NCBI RefSeq assembly: GCF_963678165.1
Contig: NZ_OY782755.1
Location: forward strand, 62,001 to 126,000
Direction: 5' to 3'
Source of the DNA: an uncultured Acetobacteroides sp.
Lineage (GTDB): Bacteria; Bacteroidota; Bacteroidia; Bacteroidales; ZOR0009
DNA: 64,000 nucleotides
Below are positions 50,538 to 60,539 of the stretch, in pieces (within the stretch, counting starts at the first letter, position 1; each line of letters opens with the position of its first letter). The translations under genes were made by a program, and so were the position numbers. The notes under the pieces were generated by a model. The model did not search any database. It worked only from the letters and a program-made list of their open reading frames with translations, and had not been told where the DNA came from.

Positions 50538-52829
50538 ATGAAAAGAGCGCTGCTTGTAATAATTCTTCTTTTAAGTTTTGATTTTTCATATTCGCAGAAG
50601 GTTGGGCTAGTCCTAAGTGGGGGAGGGGCAAAGGGTCTTTCGCACATCGGAGTTATAAAGGCTCTCGAGGAAAACGGCATTCCTATCGACTATATCTCTG
50701 GAACATCAATGGGTGCTCTTATTGGTAGCATGTATGCCATAGGCATGTCGCCAGACGATATGATAAAAATGGTTACCTCACCCGATTTTTTGCAGTGGTC
50801 TACTGGTCAAATAGAGGACGACTACCTTTACCTCTACAAAAAGCTCGATCCGAATGCTGCCATGTTCTCTTTCAAGTTCAGCTTAAAAGATTCGCTCAGC
50901 ATGCCTAAGCTGCCCACCAACCTTATACCCTCGCATCAAATGGACTTAGCCTTGCAGGAGTACTTGGCAGGTCCAACTGCGCTTGCAAAAAATAACTTCG
51001 ACAGTCTTTTTGTTCCATTTCGCTGCGTTGCTTCCGATGTCTACAACAATAGGCAGTATGTTGCTCGACGCGGAGATTTGGGTTCGGCAGTTCGTGCCTC
51101 AATGACATTTCCTTTCTACTTTAAGCCTATAACCATCGATTCCACTCTTCTTTTTGATGGCGGCATCTACAACAATTTTCCTTGGGATGTAATGCAAAGC
51201 GACTTTAATCCTGATTACATGATCGGATCAAAGTGTTCAGGTAATCCTACGAAGCCCGATGAAGAAAATTTGCTTAAACAGATCGAAAGTATGGTTATGG
51301 GCCGAACTAACTACACCATTCCAAATGATGAAGGTCTTGTAATAGAGAATACGTTTGCCAATATTAGTCTTTTGGATTTGGTTAAGGCTAAGGAGATAAT
51401 TGATCAAGGGTATAGGTCTACTCTTGCAAAGATGGATATAATTAAGAAGCACATATCGCGAAGAGTAGGAGTGCAAGAAGTAAAAGATAGGCGAGAGGCT
51501 TTTGTAAAGCGTGTACCTCCATTAATTTTCGATAGGGTAAAGTTTAAAGGGCTAAATAGTAAGCAGGAAGATTATGTTACAGGACTCTTCCTCTCTAAAA
51601 AAGAAGATCATTTTACCTTTAACAAGTTTAAGAAGGAGTACTTTAAGCTGCTTAGCGATAATACTATTACCTCAATATTTCCTACTACCAGTTACAGCGA
51701 TAGCACGAAGATGTTCGAACTATTGCTTAATTTGAAAGCTAACAACGATTTAGATATTGATTTTGGTGGAAATATTTCATCAAGTTCTATGAATCAAGGT
51801 TATTTGGGGTTAACCTACAAGTACTTTGCTAAAAGTTATACGAGGATATTTGGTAATATATATTTTGGAAGGCTTTACAGTTCGCTCCAGCTTGGTTTAA
51901 GGCAAGATTTTTCCTACCGAAAACCCTTTTTCTACGATATTGCATTTACTCTACAACGGTTGGACTACTTTAATAGCAATCCAGATCCCTTTTTTGAAGA
52001 TTTGCGCCCTAGTTTCTTGAAGCAGTACGAGTTTTTTGGACGATTGAATTATGGATTTCCCGTTAGTTCCACATCTTCTTTAAAGATTGGCTATAATTTT
52101 GGAAATAACCGTGATGAATACTATCAGATTACGAACTTTTTGAAAAGCGATGAGCCAGATAGAACTAGCTTTAACTTCCATAAGTTCTCAGTTTCATTCG
52201 ATAAGAATACGCTCAATCAAGTAATGTATCCATATCGAGGGCGTAAGCACTATATTAGCGTTTCTTATGTGCTTGGAAATGAAAAGAACACACCTGGAAA
52301 TACAGGACCAACTCTTTCAAAGAGCATTTACAATCATAATTGGTTGGCATTAAGGTTATACAATCAGAGCTATCACAAGTTGGCTGATAATGTTTGGGCT
52401 GGAGTACTGATTGATGGCGTTTATACTACTAAGAAGGCTTTTAACAATTATACTGCTACGTTGTTGAGCGCTCCTTACTTTGCACCATCTCCACAGAGTA
52501 AAACGTTATTTTTACCAAATTATCGCTCCGAATCGTATGTTGCTATGGGGATAATGCCCAATGTATTGTTTACTAAGAATATTTATCTAAGAGCTGAAGC
52601 CTATGTATTTATGCCATTCTATGAGATTATTAAGACCGACCAGTACTATGTAAAGTATGGGAATTTATTTAAAAATAGATTTTACATGGGTTCATTATCA
52701 ATGATTTATAATACAATTGTTGGACCTCTCAGCCTTTCAGTTAATTACTACGAGAAAGAGAATACAAAATTATATTTCGTTGCTAACTTTGGCTTCGTTT
52801 TATTTAATCGTCGTTCGTTAGAATACTAG
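50538..52829 (+). CDS. Patatin-like phospholipase with Omp85-type barrel (type Vd-like)
   Basis: About 763 residues. Signal peptide (MKRALLVIILLLSFDFSYSQ), then a patatin domain (about 22-260): oxyanion loop GGGAKG (28-33), nucleophile Ser57 in GTSMG and catalytic Asp207 in FDGGIYNNFPWDV. A POTRA-like segment (about 330-395) and a C-terminal surface-antigen beta-barrel (about 420-763) follow, with many aromatic-alternating strands. This patatin plus POTRA plus barrel order defines PlpD-type secretion proteins, which carry the lipase outside or in the outer membrane. I chose the ATG at 50538; a start 7 codons upstream is possible. The next gene starts 4 bases after the stop. Confidence 0.9.
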   Translation: MKRALLVIILLLSFDFSYSQKVGLVLSGGGAKGLSHIGVIKALEENGIPIDYISGTSMGALIGSMYAIGMSPDDMIKMVTSPDFLQWSTGQIEDDYLYLYKKLDPNAAMFSFKFSLKDSLSMPKLPTNLIPSHQMDLALQEYLAGPTALAKNNFDSLFVPFRCVASDVYNNRQYVARRGDLGSAVRASMTFPFYFKPITIDSTLLFDGGIYNNFPWDVMQSDFNPDYMIGSKCSGNPTKPDEENLLKQIESMVMGRTNYTIPNDEGLVIENTFANISLLDLVKAKEIIDQGYRSTLAKMDIIKKHISRRVGVQEVKDRREAFVKRVPPLIFDRVKFKGLNSKQEDYVTGLFLSKKEDHFTFNKFKKEYFKLLSDNTITSIFPTTSYSDSTKMFELLLNLKANNDLDIDFGGNISSSSMNQGYLGLTYKYFAKSYTRIFGNIYFGRLYSSLQLGLRQDFSYRKPFFYDIAFTLQRLDYFNSNPDPFFEDLRPSFLKQYEFFGRLNYGFPVSSTSSLKIGYNFGNNRDEYYQITNFLKSDEPDRTSFNFHKFSVSFDKNTLNQVMYPYRGRKHYISVSYVLGNEKNTPGNTGPTLSKSIYNHNWLALRLYNQSYHKLADNVWAGVLIDGVYTTKKAFNNYTATLLSAPYFAPSPQSKTLFLPNYRSESYVAMGIMPNVLFTKNIYLRAEAYVFMPFYEIIKTDQYYVKYGNLFKNRFYMGSLSMIYNTIVGPLSLSVNYYEKENTKLYFVANFGFVLFNRRSLEY

Positions 52830-52833
52830 CATT

Positions 52834-54300
52834 GTGGGAAATCTAAAAAAACTCGCAGGCCATACGCTAATATATGGCCTAAGTACCTTACTTGCTCGCT
52901 TTATAAACTATCTGATGAATCCAATCTACACCTCGGTTTTTGAACCAAGCGTGTATGGCATCTATGGTGAGTTTTATATCTATATTCCAATACTTCTAAC
53001 TATTCTAACGTTTGGTTTAGAAACAGGCTTTTTTAGATTTTCTAGCAATCAAATCGAAAATAAGGAATCTGTATATTCAACTTCCTTTACAACTTTACTT
53101 ATTACATCATCAGTATTCATACTGTATGTAATGTTTAGCTACCAGAGCATTATCTCAGGGTTAGATCTTTCACCAAATCGTTGGTATGTCATTTTATCGG
53201 GCTGGATAGTATTTTTTGATGTAATTGCTGCCATTCCTTTCGCCAGGCTTCGAAGTGAGAATAAAGCAACGCTATTTGTTGTAATCAAGACGTTGAATAT
53301 ACTTGTAAATGTTGGGCTTAACCTACTTCTAATTTACATTATTCCTTCGCTTTTTCCATCGTTACCTAAAATGGGTATTCTTGTAATATTCATCGCTAAC
53401 GTAATAACTTCATTCCTTACCTTGTTTGTTGTGATGCACTTCGCTGGAATTCCTTCAGTTCGCATTAACAAGCCATTATTTAAGGAGATGATGATTTATT
53501 CCTTGCCATTGGTTATTTCAGGACTTGTTGGGCAAATTAATGATTTACTCGATCGTTTTAGTATTAAGTACTTGCTTCCATCGGGTGAGAATCCAATGTA
53601 TCAGATGGGAATTTACATATCAAACCTAAAGTTGGCTGTGGTGCTTACTCTATTTACTCAGATGTTTAGGTATGCTGCCGAACCTTTTTTCTTTTCGAAT
53701 GTAAATAAGGAGGATTCGAGTAAAACTTATGCTGATGTTTTTAAGTACTTCTCCATTTTTGGTATGATAATATTCTTACTAGTAACGCTTTATATTGATA
53801 TATTTCAGCATCTCGAAGGAATTAAGTTTAGGATAGGACTTCCTATTGTACCTATACTGCTACTTTCATACTACTTTGTAGGATTGCTTTATAATCTTCA
53901 AATTATCTTTAAGTTGCATAATAAAACACGTAAGACTATTGATGTAACTGCTTTTGGGTTAGTTATATTGGTTATTTTTAATATGATTTTTGTTCCACGT
54001 TTTGGCTATCAGGCTGCTGCGTGGGGGCGTTTGCTTTCTTTTGTATCGATGTGTGTGGTTAGTTATTTTATTGCACGTAAGTTTGTTAGAATACCATATG
54101 ACTTTAAAGCCATTTTGCTTTACTTTGTTCTAGGTTTAGGCATTTACTTTTTAAGTGAGGCAGTTCGCCAAGAAAATATATATTTACGTTTGGCGATAAA
54201 TACGGTTTTATTCAGTTCATACGTTTTAGTGTTTCTGTATCGCGAAAAAATTAATCCTGTTACCATAGCCAAATCGTTTTTAAAATGGAAGTCAAAGTAG
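52834..54300 (+). CDS. Wzx/MurJ-like oligosaccharide flippase
   Basis: A 488-residue polytopic membrane protein with about 14 helices, starting [30 protein letters not shown], which is the conserved start of the flippase paralogue found beside dut and EnvC-like genes in many Bacteroidales. This copy is part of a conserved housekeeping-like cluster and not of the variable cassette. GTG at 52834 is the start; the preceding gene ends at 52829. It overlaps dut by 16 bases. Its lipid-linked substrate is unknown. Confidence 0.9.
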   Translation: MGNLKKLAGHTLIYGLSTLLARFINYLMNPIYTSVFEPSVYGIYGEFYIYIPILLTILTFGLETGFFRFSSNQIENKESVYSTSFTTLLITSSVFILYVMFSYQSIISGLDLSPNRWYVILSGWIVFFDVIAAIPFARLRSENKATLFVVIKTLNILVNVGLNLLLIYIIPSLFPSLPKMGILVIFIANVITSFLTLFVVMHFAGIPSVRINKPLFKEMMIYSLPLVISGLVGQINDLLDRFSIKYLLPSGENPMYQMGIYISNLKLAVVLTLFTQMFRYAAEPFFFSNVNKEDSSKTYADVFKYFSIFGMIIFLLVTLYIDIFQHLEGIKFRIGLPIVPILLLSYYFVGLLYNLQIIFKLHNKTRKTIDVTAFGLVILVIFNMIFVPRFGYQAAAWGRLLSFVSMCVVSYFIARKFVRIPYDFKAILLYFVLGLGIYFLSEAVRQENIYLRLAINTVLFSSYVLVFLYREKINPVTIAKSFLKWKSK

Positions 54301-54716
54301 TAAATAAGAGTGGATTCGATTTACCTGAATACGCAACTGTACATTCAGCAGGGCTTGATTTGCGTGCAAACATTGCTGAAGATGTTGTTGTAAGTCCGTT
54401 GAATAGGGTTATTGTACCAACTGGTCTATTCTTAGAAATACCCGTAGGATTTGAAGCACAAGTTCGTCCTCGTAGTGGTTTGGCAATTAAACATGGCATT
54501 ACTATAATAAATTCTCCTGGTACTATTGATGCTGATTATAGAGGAGAAGTAAAGGTTGGTTTGGTAAATATTTCGAACGAAGAGTATACCATTAAACCAG
54601 GGGAACGTATTGCTCAAATGGTATTTGCAAAGCATGAAACCATAAAATGGTTAGATGTGGAATTGCTTTCTGATACCGATAGGGGAGAGGGTGGTTTTGG
54701 TCATACCGGAAAATAG
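54285..54716 (+). CDS. dut: dUTP diphosphatase
   Basis: A 143-residue trimeric dUTPase that hydrolyses dUTP to dUMP. All five motifs are present: SAGLDLRA (motif 1), [12 protein letters not shown] (2), [13 protein letters not shown] with catalytic Asp (3), GERIAQMVF (4), and [11 protein letters not shown] (5, with the Phe that stacks on uracil). Normal length. The start overlaps the flippase gene and the TPR gene begins 6 bases after its stop. Confidence 0.97.
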   Translation: MEVKVVNKSGFDLPEYATVHSAGLDLRANIAEDVVVSPLNRVIVPTGLFLEIPVGFEAQVRPRSGLAIKHGITIINSPGTIDADYRGEVKVGLVNISNEEYTIKPGERIAQMVFAKHETIKWLDVELLSDTDRGEGGFGHTGK

Positions 54717-54722
54717 TATAAA

Positions 54723-56420
54723 ATGAAGAGGCAGATTCTTTTTGCAGCAGTTGTGAGTTTTTGTGTAGCAAGTTGCTCTTCGTCGTATAATTCCATGAAG
54801 AAGCTTAGTAAGAATACTATGCTTATGTCGGATATGAATTATTATGAGGGGCTAAAGCAGTACTATAGCGGAACAACTGACAATGCAATCAAATTTCTGA
54901 ACAGAGCTATTAGCCTAAATAAGGAAAATGATGCTGCATATTTTATACTGTCTCAAATTTATCAGGGAAAAAATCAGCGAATAGAAGCACTTAAAAATGC
55001 CGGATTAGCATATACGTATTCACCAAGTAATGAAGATTACGGTTTAAACTATGCTCAAAATTTGCAGCGGTCGAATCGTCTTGATTCTGCTTTAAATGTA
55101 TATAGTCAACTAATAACAAAAGATTCAGCTAATACTGATTTATTGCTAAACATGTCGCTTATTTATGGAGTAAAAGGCGATATAGTAAAAAGCATCAAGT
55201 TGTACGATGAGTTTTCTTCTAAGTATGGCATTAACGAAGCTATACTGGAGAATAAGCAGAAACTGTATTTACAACTTAATCAACTCGACTCTGCTATTAG
55301 TGTAGGAAATAAGTTGGTAGAACTTTTTCCAGATAACCCCAAACATTTAGCCCTAATAGCTGATATTTATGCTAATAAGGGAAGCGATTCTTTGGCTATT
55401 GAATATAACCTTAAGGCCCTTGAGTTAGTTCCAACATATCCACTAGCCCAAATTGGTTTATCTGATGCCTATCGTAGAGAGGCTCGTTATGCCGATTACT
55501 TTAGAATATTAAATCATATATTTAAAAATGATGAAATTAAAAATAGTGATAAGGTTAACTACTTTAATCAGTTTTTGGGGAATAAGCAATTTTATCAAGT
55601 GTTTTATCCAAATATAGATACTCTAATAAACAATTTTATAGTTACTTATCCGAAAGATACTTCCATTTATCCAATTTATGCCGAACATTTAGGTAAACTT
55701 GGTAAACTTGATGACTTAAATACTTTTTTAAAGGAAAAGTTGGATTCTGGATCGAAAGATTCTACGCTCTTCTTTAAGTTTATAGAGTTAAATCTATATA
55801 CAAAGCGATTTGACACGACTAGTTTATATGCTTCGAAGGCAATTCATATCTATCCAAAGTTGGTTAAGTTGTATCTCTATAAATCATATGCGCTTTTCCA
55901 AAAGAAAGATTTTGACTCAACTATATTTGTCCTGAAAGCCGCATTACCTTATGTGAAAAGCGATTCGGTCAAAGTAGATATACTTTCCATGATTGGCGAT
56001 TCATATCACTCTCTCGGAAAAGATAATGAAGCCTTTGCCTATTACGATGAGGCTCTTTCTGTAAATCCTGCTAACATACAAGTGCTAAATAATTACAGTT
56101 ACTATCTTTCGCTAGTTGATAAGAAATTGGCTAAGGCTCTTAAAATGATTAATGTTGTACTTAAAAAGGAGCCCAACAATTCTACCTATTTGGATACAAA
56201 AGCATGGCTGCTTTACAAATTGGGTAAATATGACGAAGCAAAAACGGTTATGCGTCAGTCTTTACTATATGGGGGTAATGAAAGCGATACGATATTAGAG
56301 CATTATGGTGATATCCTTTTTAAGTTGAAAGATATAGAAACTGCAAAATTGTACTGGCAAATGTCGTACGATAGGGGAAACCGTTCTGAGGATATATTAA
56401 AAAAACTCAATCATAAATAA
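54723..56420 (+). CDS. TPR-repeat lipoprotein
   Basis: A 565-residue lipoprotein. The signal ends with VASC, acylated at Cys18, followed by SSSYNS. From about residue 35 to the end it is an array of roughly a dozen tetratricopeptide repeats (for example NAIKFLNRAISLNKENDAAYFILSQIYQ in order, and GDSYHSLGKDNEAFAYYDEALSVNPANIQVL). TPRs bind partner proteins. Located between dut and an EnvC-like gene (4-base spacing), it may help organise the cell envelope or peptidoglycan hydrolases. No enzymatic residues are recognised. Confidence 0.88.
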   Translation: MKRQILFAAVVSFCVASCSSSYNSMKKLSKNTMLMSDMNYYEGLKQYYSGTTDNAIKFLNRAISLNKENDAAYFILSQIYQGKNQRIEALKNAGLAYTYSPSNEDYGLNYAQNLQRSNRLDSALNVYSQLITKDSANTDLLLNMSLIYGVKGDIVKSIKLYDEFSSKYGINEAILENKQKLYLQLNQLDSAISVGNKLVELFPDNPKHLALIADIYANKGSDSLAIEYNLKALELVPTYPLAQIGLSDAYRREARYADYFRILNHIFKNDEIKNSDKVNYFNQFLGNKQFYQVFYPNIDTLINNFIVTYPKDTSIYPIYAEHLGKLGKLDDLNTFLKEKLDSGSKDSTLFFKFIELNLYTKRFDTTSLYASKAIHIYPKLVKLYLYKSYALFQKKDFDSTIFVLKAALPYVKSDSVKVDILSMIGDSYHSLGKDNEAFAYYDEALSVNPANIQVLNNYSYYLSLVDKKLAKALKMINVVLKKEPNNSTYLDTKAWLLYKLGKYDEAKTVMRQSLLYGGNESDTILEHYGDILFKLKDIETAKLYWQMSYDRGNRSEDILKKLNHK

Positions 56421-56423
56421 GAA

Positions 56424-57728
56424 ATGTACCGTTTACTACTTATACTTCTTTTTTTATTTTCCGCTCAAATAACCTTTTCGCAATCGCTTAAAGAATTGCA
56501 GGATCAAAAGCGTATTGCTGATAGAGAGATAAATAAAATTAACGAGCAGCTTAGTGCTACAATGCTCGAAAAAAATTCTACTTTAAAGCAAGCTGCACTT
56601 ATTAATTCTAAAATTCAAAAGCGTAAAAAACTTATTGATAATATTGATAAGCAAGTTATAATTGTAACAAAAAACATTCAGGTTAAAACGGATACCGTAT
56701 ATTGTTTACGTTTGGATATTGATACTTTAAAGGTTTCTTATGCTAATACGTTAAAGCATGCGTATAAAATGCGAAACAGCAATTCTGTTGTAGCTCTCGT
56801 TTTTGCTTCTTCTGATTTACATCAGGCAATACGTAGAATGAAATATCTTCGATCTTATAGCAATTTTAGAATACAACAGGCAAAATCTATTGAGCAAAAG
56901 CAGCAGATTCTTAATGTAGAAATAGTAGATTTAAATAGTAAGAAGCGCAGCTTAGAAGTTTTATTGGCAGATAAAAATAAAGAAATAAGAAAACTCGACC
57001 AAGATGAGAAGGCCTATGAGAAAATGGCTGCTCAACTTAAGAGTAAGGAGAAAGATTTAACAAAAGAAATTCAGATACGCAAGAATTTAAGCGATAGACT
57101 TTCTCGAGAAATTAGCAGGCTTATTGCAGAAGAGGCTCGCAAAGCAGCAGAAGCGGCTCGTAAAGCAGCGGCTCGTAAAGCTGCTGCAGAAGCTGCTAGA
57201 CTCGCTAAAAGAAGTGGAAGAGAAAAGGAAAATCGTTCTCGTATATCTTCAAAATCAGGCGAAAGTAGTGATGCTAAAACGTTGCCATTTACACCTGAAG
57301 ATAGAATGATTGCAGGTAGATTTGAATCAAATAGAGGAAGATTACCTTGGCCCGTACGTCAAGGTGAAGTTGTGGAAGGTTTTGGAATGCATCAGCATCC
57401 ATTTCTGAAAGGGGTTAGAACGGAGAATAAGGGTGTTGACATTTCGTCGAATGCGGGTACCGATGTGTATGCAGTATATGATGGAGAAGTAAGCAAAATA
57501 TTCACTCTTCCAGGGGCTAACTGGTCTGTTCTAGTGCGGCATGGATATTATATTACCGTTTATTCGAACCTCTCTCACGTAAATGTGAAGGAAGGACAAT
57601 CTATAAAAGCTAAGCAGATACTAGGTGTTTTAGCAAATAGCGATATGGGTGGCGAAAAGCCTACACTTAAATTTCAGGTATGGAAGGAGATGACTCCTCA
57701 AAACCCAATGATGTGGTTAACTCGATAG
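56424..57728 (+). CDS. EnvC-like murein hydrolase activator (M23 domain)
   Basis: A 434-residue periplasmic protein with a signal peptide (about 1-19). Residues about 20-250 are two coiled-coil blocks, ending in an Ala/Lys/Arg-rich stretch (ARKAAEAARKAAARKAAAEA). The C-terminal M23 (lysostaphin-like) domain is about 310-434, beginning LPWPVRQGEVVEGFGMHQHPFLKGV. The zinc ligands of active M23 enzymes (HxxxD and HxH) are not complete: the GVDISS segment has Asp but the paired His is missing, and the HVNVKE region has one His only. So, like E. coli EnvC, it probably activates an amidase instead of cutting peptidoglycan itself. Next gene starts 38 bases later. Confidence 0.9.
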   Translation: MYRLLLILLFLFSAQITFSQSLKELQDQKRIADREINKINEQLSATMLEKNSTLKQAALINSKIQKRKKLIDNIDKQVIIVTKNIQVKTDTVYCLRLDIDTLKVSYANTLKHAYKMRNSNSVVALVFASSDLHQAIRRMKYLRSYSNFRIQQAKSIEQKQQILNVEIVDLNSKKRSLEVLLADKNKEIRKLDQDEKAYEKMAAQLKSKEKDLTKEIQIRKNLSDRLSREISRLIAEEARKAAEAARKAAARKAAAEAARLAKRSGREKENRSRISSKSGESSDAKTLPFTPEDRMIAGRFESNRGRLPWPVRQGEVVEGFGMHQHPFLKGVRTENKGVDISSNAGTDVYAVYDGEVSKIFTLPGANWSVLVRHGYYITVYSNLSHVNVKEGQSIKAKQILGVLANSDMGGEKPTLKFQVWKEMTPQNPMMWLTR

Positions 57729-57766
57729 ACTATGAAACTTTTTTTGTTATTAGCGTATAATAACAA

Positions 57767-58159
57767 ATGAAAATTTACAAGTTTGAGTCAGATCCAATTA
57801 TTTTAAATGATATAGAAGAGATTGTTATTCATTTTGTTAAAGAAAATGACATACCAAATTCTCTTCGATATAAGCTTATAGTTTCATCCCTCGAAGCAAT
57901 TACAAATTCGATATATCATGGTAACTGTTGCGATATTCGAAAAACTGTACAATTTGGTCTTGAAAAGTTAAGTGATAGAGTAGTTGTTTATGTGGAAGAT
58001 GAAGGATCTGGTTTTGATTACACTCATATTCCTGATCCAACCTCTCCAGAAAATTTGGAAAATCCAGATGGGAGGGGGGTTTTCTTGATGATGAAATTAT
58101 CTGATTATTTTGAGTTTAATACAACAGGAAACAGAGTTCAACTTTATTTTAATATATAA
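57767..58159 (+). CDS. RsbW-like histidine-kinase-type ATPase (anti-sigma family)
   Basis: A 130-residue GHKL ATP-binding protein of the RsbW/SpoIIAB type. The N box is LEAITNSIYHGN, the G1 box is DEGSGFD, and the G2 region is NPDGRGVFLMMKLSDY, which is complete. Such proteins usually bind a sigma factor or phosphorylate an anti-anti-sigma partner on Ser/Thr. No STAS-domain or sigma gene is adjacent, so its target is unknown here. It is encoded 3 bases before ybeY. Conserved linkage with ybeY and mnmG in relatives is likely but is not shown here. Confidence 0.85.
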   Translation: MKIYKFESDPIILNDIEEIVIHFVKENDIPNSLRYKLIVSSLEAITNSIYHGNCCDIRKTVQFGLEKLSDRVVVYVEDEGSGFDYTHIPDPTSPENLENPDGRGVFLMMKLSDYFEFNTTGNRVQLYFNI

Positions 58160-58162
58160 GTT

Positions 58163-58591
58163 TTGGCAGTTAATTTTTTTGCAGAGGGAGTAAGCTTTAA
58201 GCCAAAGCAAACTCTAAAGATAAAGACGTGGTTGAAAGATGTTGCAGCAGAAGAAGGGTACCAGGTTGGTACCCTAAATTATGTATTCTGCAACGACGAG
58301 TATATTCTTGAAACAAATCGACAGTATTTGCAACACGATTACTATACGGATATTATCACTTTTGATAACACAGAAAAGAAAAAAATTTCGGGTGATTTGA
58401 TGATAAGTATTGACACCGTAAAATCGAATGCAGAGATGATTGGGGTTGATGAAAATCAAGAATTGTGTAGAGTAATAGTTCATGGAGTTCTTCATCTTTG
58501 TGGTTATAAGGATAAATCGGAAGATGAAGAGAAAAATATGCGTAAAAAGGAGAACTACTATCTTTCAAAGTTTAACGTTTCGATTATTTAA
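58163..58591 (+). CDS. ybeY: Endoribonuclease YbeY
   Basis: A 142-residue metallo-endoribonuclease that works in 16S rRNA 3-prime maturation and ribosome quality control. The active-site stretch reads HGVLHLCGYKDKSEDEE; the usual H-x4-H part is present but the third His of the typical GYDH is replaced by GYKDK, a variant common in Bacteroidota, with the later Asp/Glu possibly serving. YYTDIITFD is the other conserved motif. It starts with TTG at 58163, since no ATG is close. mnmG begins 2 bases after its stop. Confidence 0.93.
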   Translation: MAVNFFAEGVSFKPKQTLKIKTWLKDVAAEEGYQVGTLNYVFCNDEYILETNRQYLQHDYYTDIITFDNTEKKKISGDLMISIDTVKSNAEMIGVDENQELCRVIVHGVLHLCGYKDKSEDEEKNMRKKENYYLSKFNVSII

Positions 58592-58593
58592 AT

Positions 58594-60465
58594 ATGGTTT
58601 TTAATTACGACGTGGTTGTCGTTGGGGCAGGACATGCCGGTTGCGAAGCTGCTGCAGCCGCAGCAAATCTTGGTGCTCAAACCCTTCTTATAACAATGGA
58701 CATGACAAAAATGGGACATATGTCATGCAATCCAGCGATGGGGGGAATTGCAAAAGGACAAATTGTTCGCGAAATTGATGCTCTTGGAGGATATTCTGCT
58801 ATTGTTACTGATTATAGTAGTATTCAGTTTAGAATGCTTAATAGGAGTAAAGGACCTGCAATGTGGAGTCCAAGAGCCCAATGTGATCGTTCACTTTTTT
58901 CTTTAAAGTGGCGTGAAATGCTCGAAAATACCGAGAATCTTTTCTTTTGGCAAGATTCTGTTGTAAATCTTTTGATTAATAACAACGTTGTAAACGGAGT
59001 TCGCACTGCATTGGGTGTTGAGTTTACTGCAAAAAGTGTTGTACTTACCACTGGAACGTTTATGAATGGGTTGATGCATGTTGGACGTGCACAACTTTAT
59101 GGTGGTCGTTCTGGAGATATGGCTTCGTATGGAATTACAGAGCAACTACGCCAGTTGGGAATGGAAGTGGGACGAATGAAAACCGGAACTCCTGCTCGTA
59201 TTGATGGTAGAACTATTGACTATTCAAAGTTAACAGCACAAGAGGGCGATGCTATTCCTGAAAAATTTTCATATCTTGATAGTATAAAACCATTAGAAAA
59301 ACAATTACCGTGCTATATTACCTATACAAATCTTGATGTTCACGAGACATTACGTTCAAAATTTAATGAATCTCCTCTATTTAATGGGACAATCAAATCT
59401 GTAGGACCTCGTTATTGTCCAAGTATTGAAGATAAAGTACGCACTTTTGCTGATAAGGATCAGCATCAACTCTTTTTGGAACCCGAGGGGTGGAATACAA
59501 ACGAATATTACATAAACGGTTTTTCTTCTTCACTACCTTTAGAAGTGCAGGTATCTGCGCTTACTAAAATATCTGGATTGGAAAATGCTCGTATATTCAG
59601 ACCAGGTTATGCTATCGAATACGATTACTTGCAACCTACCCAACTTAACCATTCACTAGAAACAAAACTGATTAAAAATCTCTTTTTTGCTGGACAAATA
59701 AACGGAACTACAGGATACGAAGAAGCCGCTGGTCAAGGTTTGATTGCTGGAATCAATGCAGCAAGAATCATACATAATAAGGAATCGCTTATACTTTCTC
59801 GTGAATCTTCTTATATAGGTGTACTAATTGACGATTTGGTAACTAAAGGAGTGGACGAACCTTACCGAATGTTTACTTCTAGAGCAGAATATCGTATTCT
59901 TTTGCGTCAGGATAATGCAGACGAAAGGCTTACCCCAATAGGAATTAATATAGGTCTAGTTAATAATGAACGCGGAGAATTATTTAAATATAAACAATCA
60001 GCTGTTGAGAAACTTGTTGTATTGATAAATAAAACTAGCGTATCACAAAAACAAATTAATGATTTACTTAGAGAAAAGAACACTACACCAATTAATCAAA
60101 CTCGAAAATTGGTAGATGTTCTTTTAAGACCTCAAATTTCAATAAATGATGTGTTATTTTTAGAACCAATAAGGGAATTTTACGACACACTACTATGTTT
60201 AAAAAATGAAATATTTGAGCAAGCAGATGTAAAAATAAAATATAGTGGTTATATTGATAGAGAAAAGTTAATTGTAAATAAACTATCAAGATTAGAAGAT
60301 GTTCGAATTTCAGATAATTTTGATTTTGATAAATTACAATCATTATCCACAGAGGCTAGACAAAAGTTATCTAAAATAAAACCTAAAACTGTAGGACAAG
60401 CATCACGTATTCCTGGAGTTTCGCCATCTGATATTAATGTTTTGTTGGTTTTTTTAGGTCGATAA
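58594..60465 (+). CDS. mnmG: tRNA uridine-5-carboxymethylaminomethyl modification enzyme MnmG
   Basis: A 623-residue FAD enzyme that with MnmE modifies U34 of some tRNAs. FAD-binding VVVVGAGHAGCEAAAAAANLG is at 8-28, followed by MGHMSCNPAMGGIAKGQ and later AGQINGTTGYEEAAGQGLIAGINAA with the ligand loop. The C-terminal GIDA_assoc domain holds YSGYIDREK and the ends IPGVSPSDINVLLVFL. The two conserved Cys residues of the family are in CNP (45-50 region) and in YCPSIEDK. Normal length of 623. It is the last gene before two parS-like sites (60466-60519). Confidence 0.96.
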   Translation: MVFNYDVVVVGAGHAGCEAAAAAANLGAQTLLITMDMTKMGHMSCNPAMGGIAKGQIVREIDALGGYSAIVTDYSSIQFRMLNRSKGPAMWSPRAQCDRSLFSLKWREMLENTENLFFWQDSVVNLLINNNVVNGVRTALGVEFTAKSVVLTTGTFMNGLMHVGRAQLYGGRSGDMASYGITEQLRQLGMEVGRMKTGTPARIDGRTIDYSKLTAQEGDAIPEKFSYLDSIKPLEKQLPCYITYTNLDVHETLRSKFNESPLFNGTIKSVGPRYCPSIEDKVRTFADKDQHQLFLEPEGWNTNEYYINGFSSSLPLEVQVSALTKISGLENARIFRPGYAIEYDYLQPTQLNHSLETKLIKNLFFAGQINGTTGYEEAAGQGLIAGINAARIIHNKESLILSRESSYIGVLIDDLVTKGVDEPYRMFTSRAEYRILLRQDNADERLTPIGINIGLVNNERGELFKYKQSAVEKLVVLINKTSVSQKQINDLLREKNTTPINQTRKLVDVLLRPQISINDVLFLEPIREFYDTLLCLKNEIFEQADVKIKYSGYIDREKLIVNKLSRLEDVRISDNFDFDKLQSLSTEARQKLSKIKPKTVGQASRIPGVSPSDINVLLVFLGR

Positions 60466-60481
60466 AGTTCCACGTGAAACT
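60466..60481. promoter_or_regulatory. parS-type ParB binding site 1
   Basis: AGTTCCACGTGAAACT lies right after the mnmG stop. It contains the GTTCCACGTGAAAC core of the B. subtilis parS consensus TGTTNCACGTGAAACA, matching 14 of 16 positions. Site 2 lies 38 bases on. Confidence 0.75.
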
Positions 60482-60503
60482 GAATTGAATTGAGTAATTA
60501 ATA

Positions 60504-60519
60504 TGTTCCACGTGAAACT
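60504..60519. promoter_or_regulatory. parS-type ParB binding site 2
   Basis: TGTTCCACGTGAAACT matches 15 of 16 positions of TGTTNCACGTGAAACA. With site 1 it fills the mnmG-ade gap. Two copies of a 14-base near-palindrome in under 60 bases are far beyond chance. Confidence 0.8.
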
Positions 60520-60539
60520 TTGGGTTTTTAAAAAGTAGT

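Noticed and set aside
60343..60351. Perfect DnaA box TTATCCACA in mnmG
   Set aside because: A single 9-mer in coding sequence is expected by chance in a window of this size.
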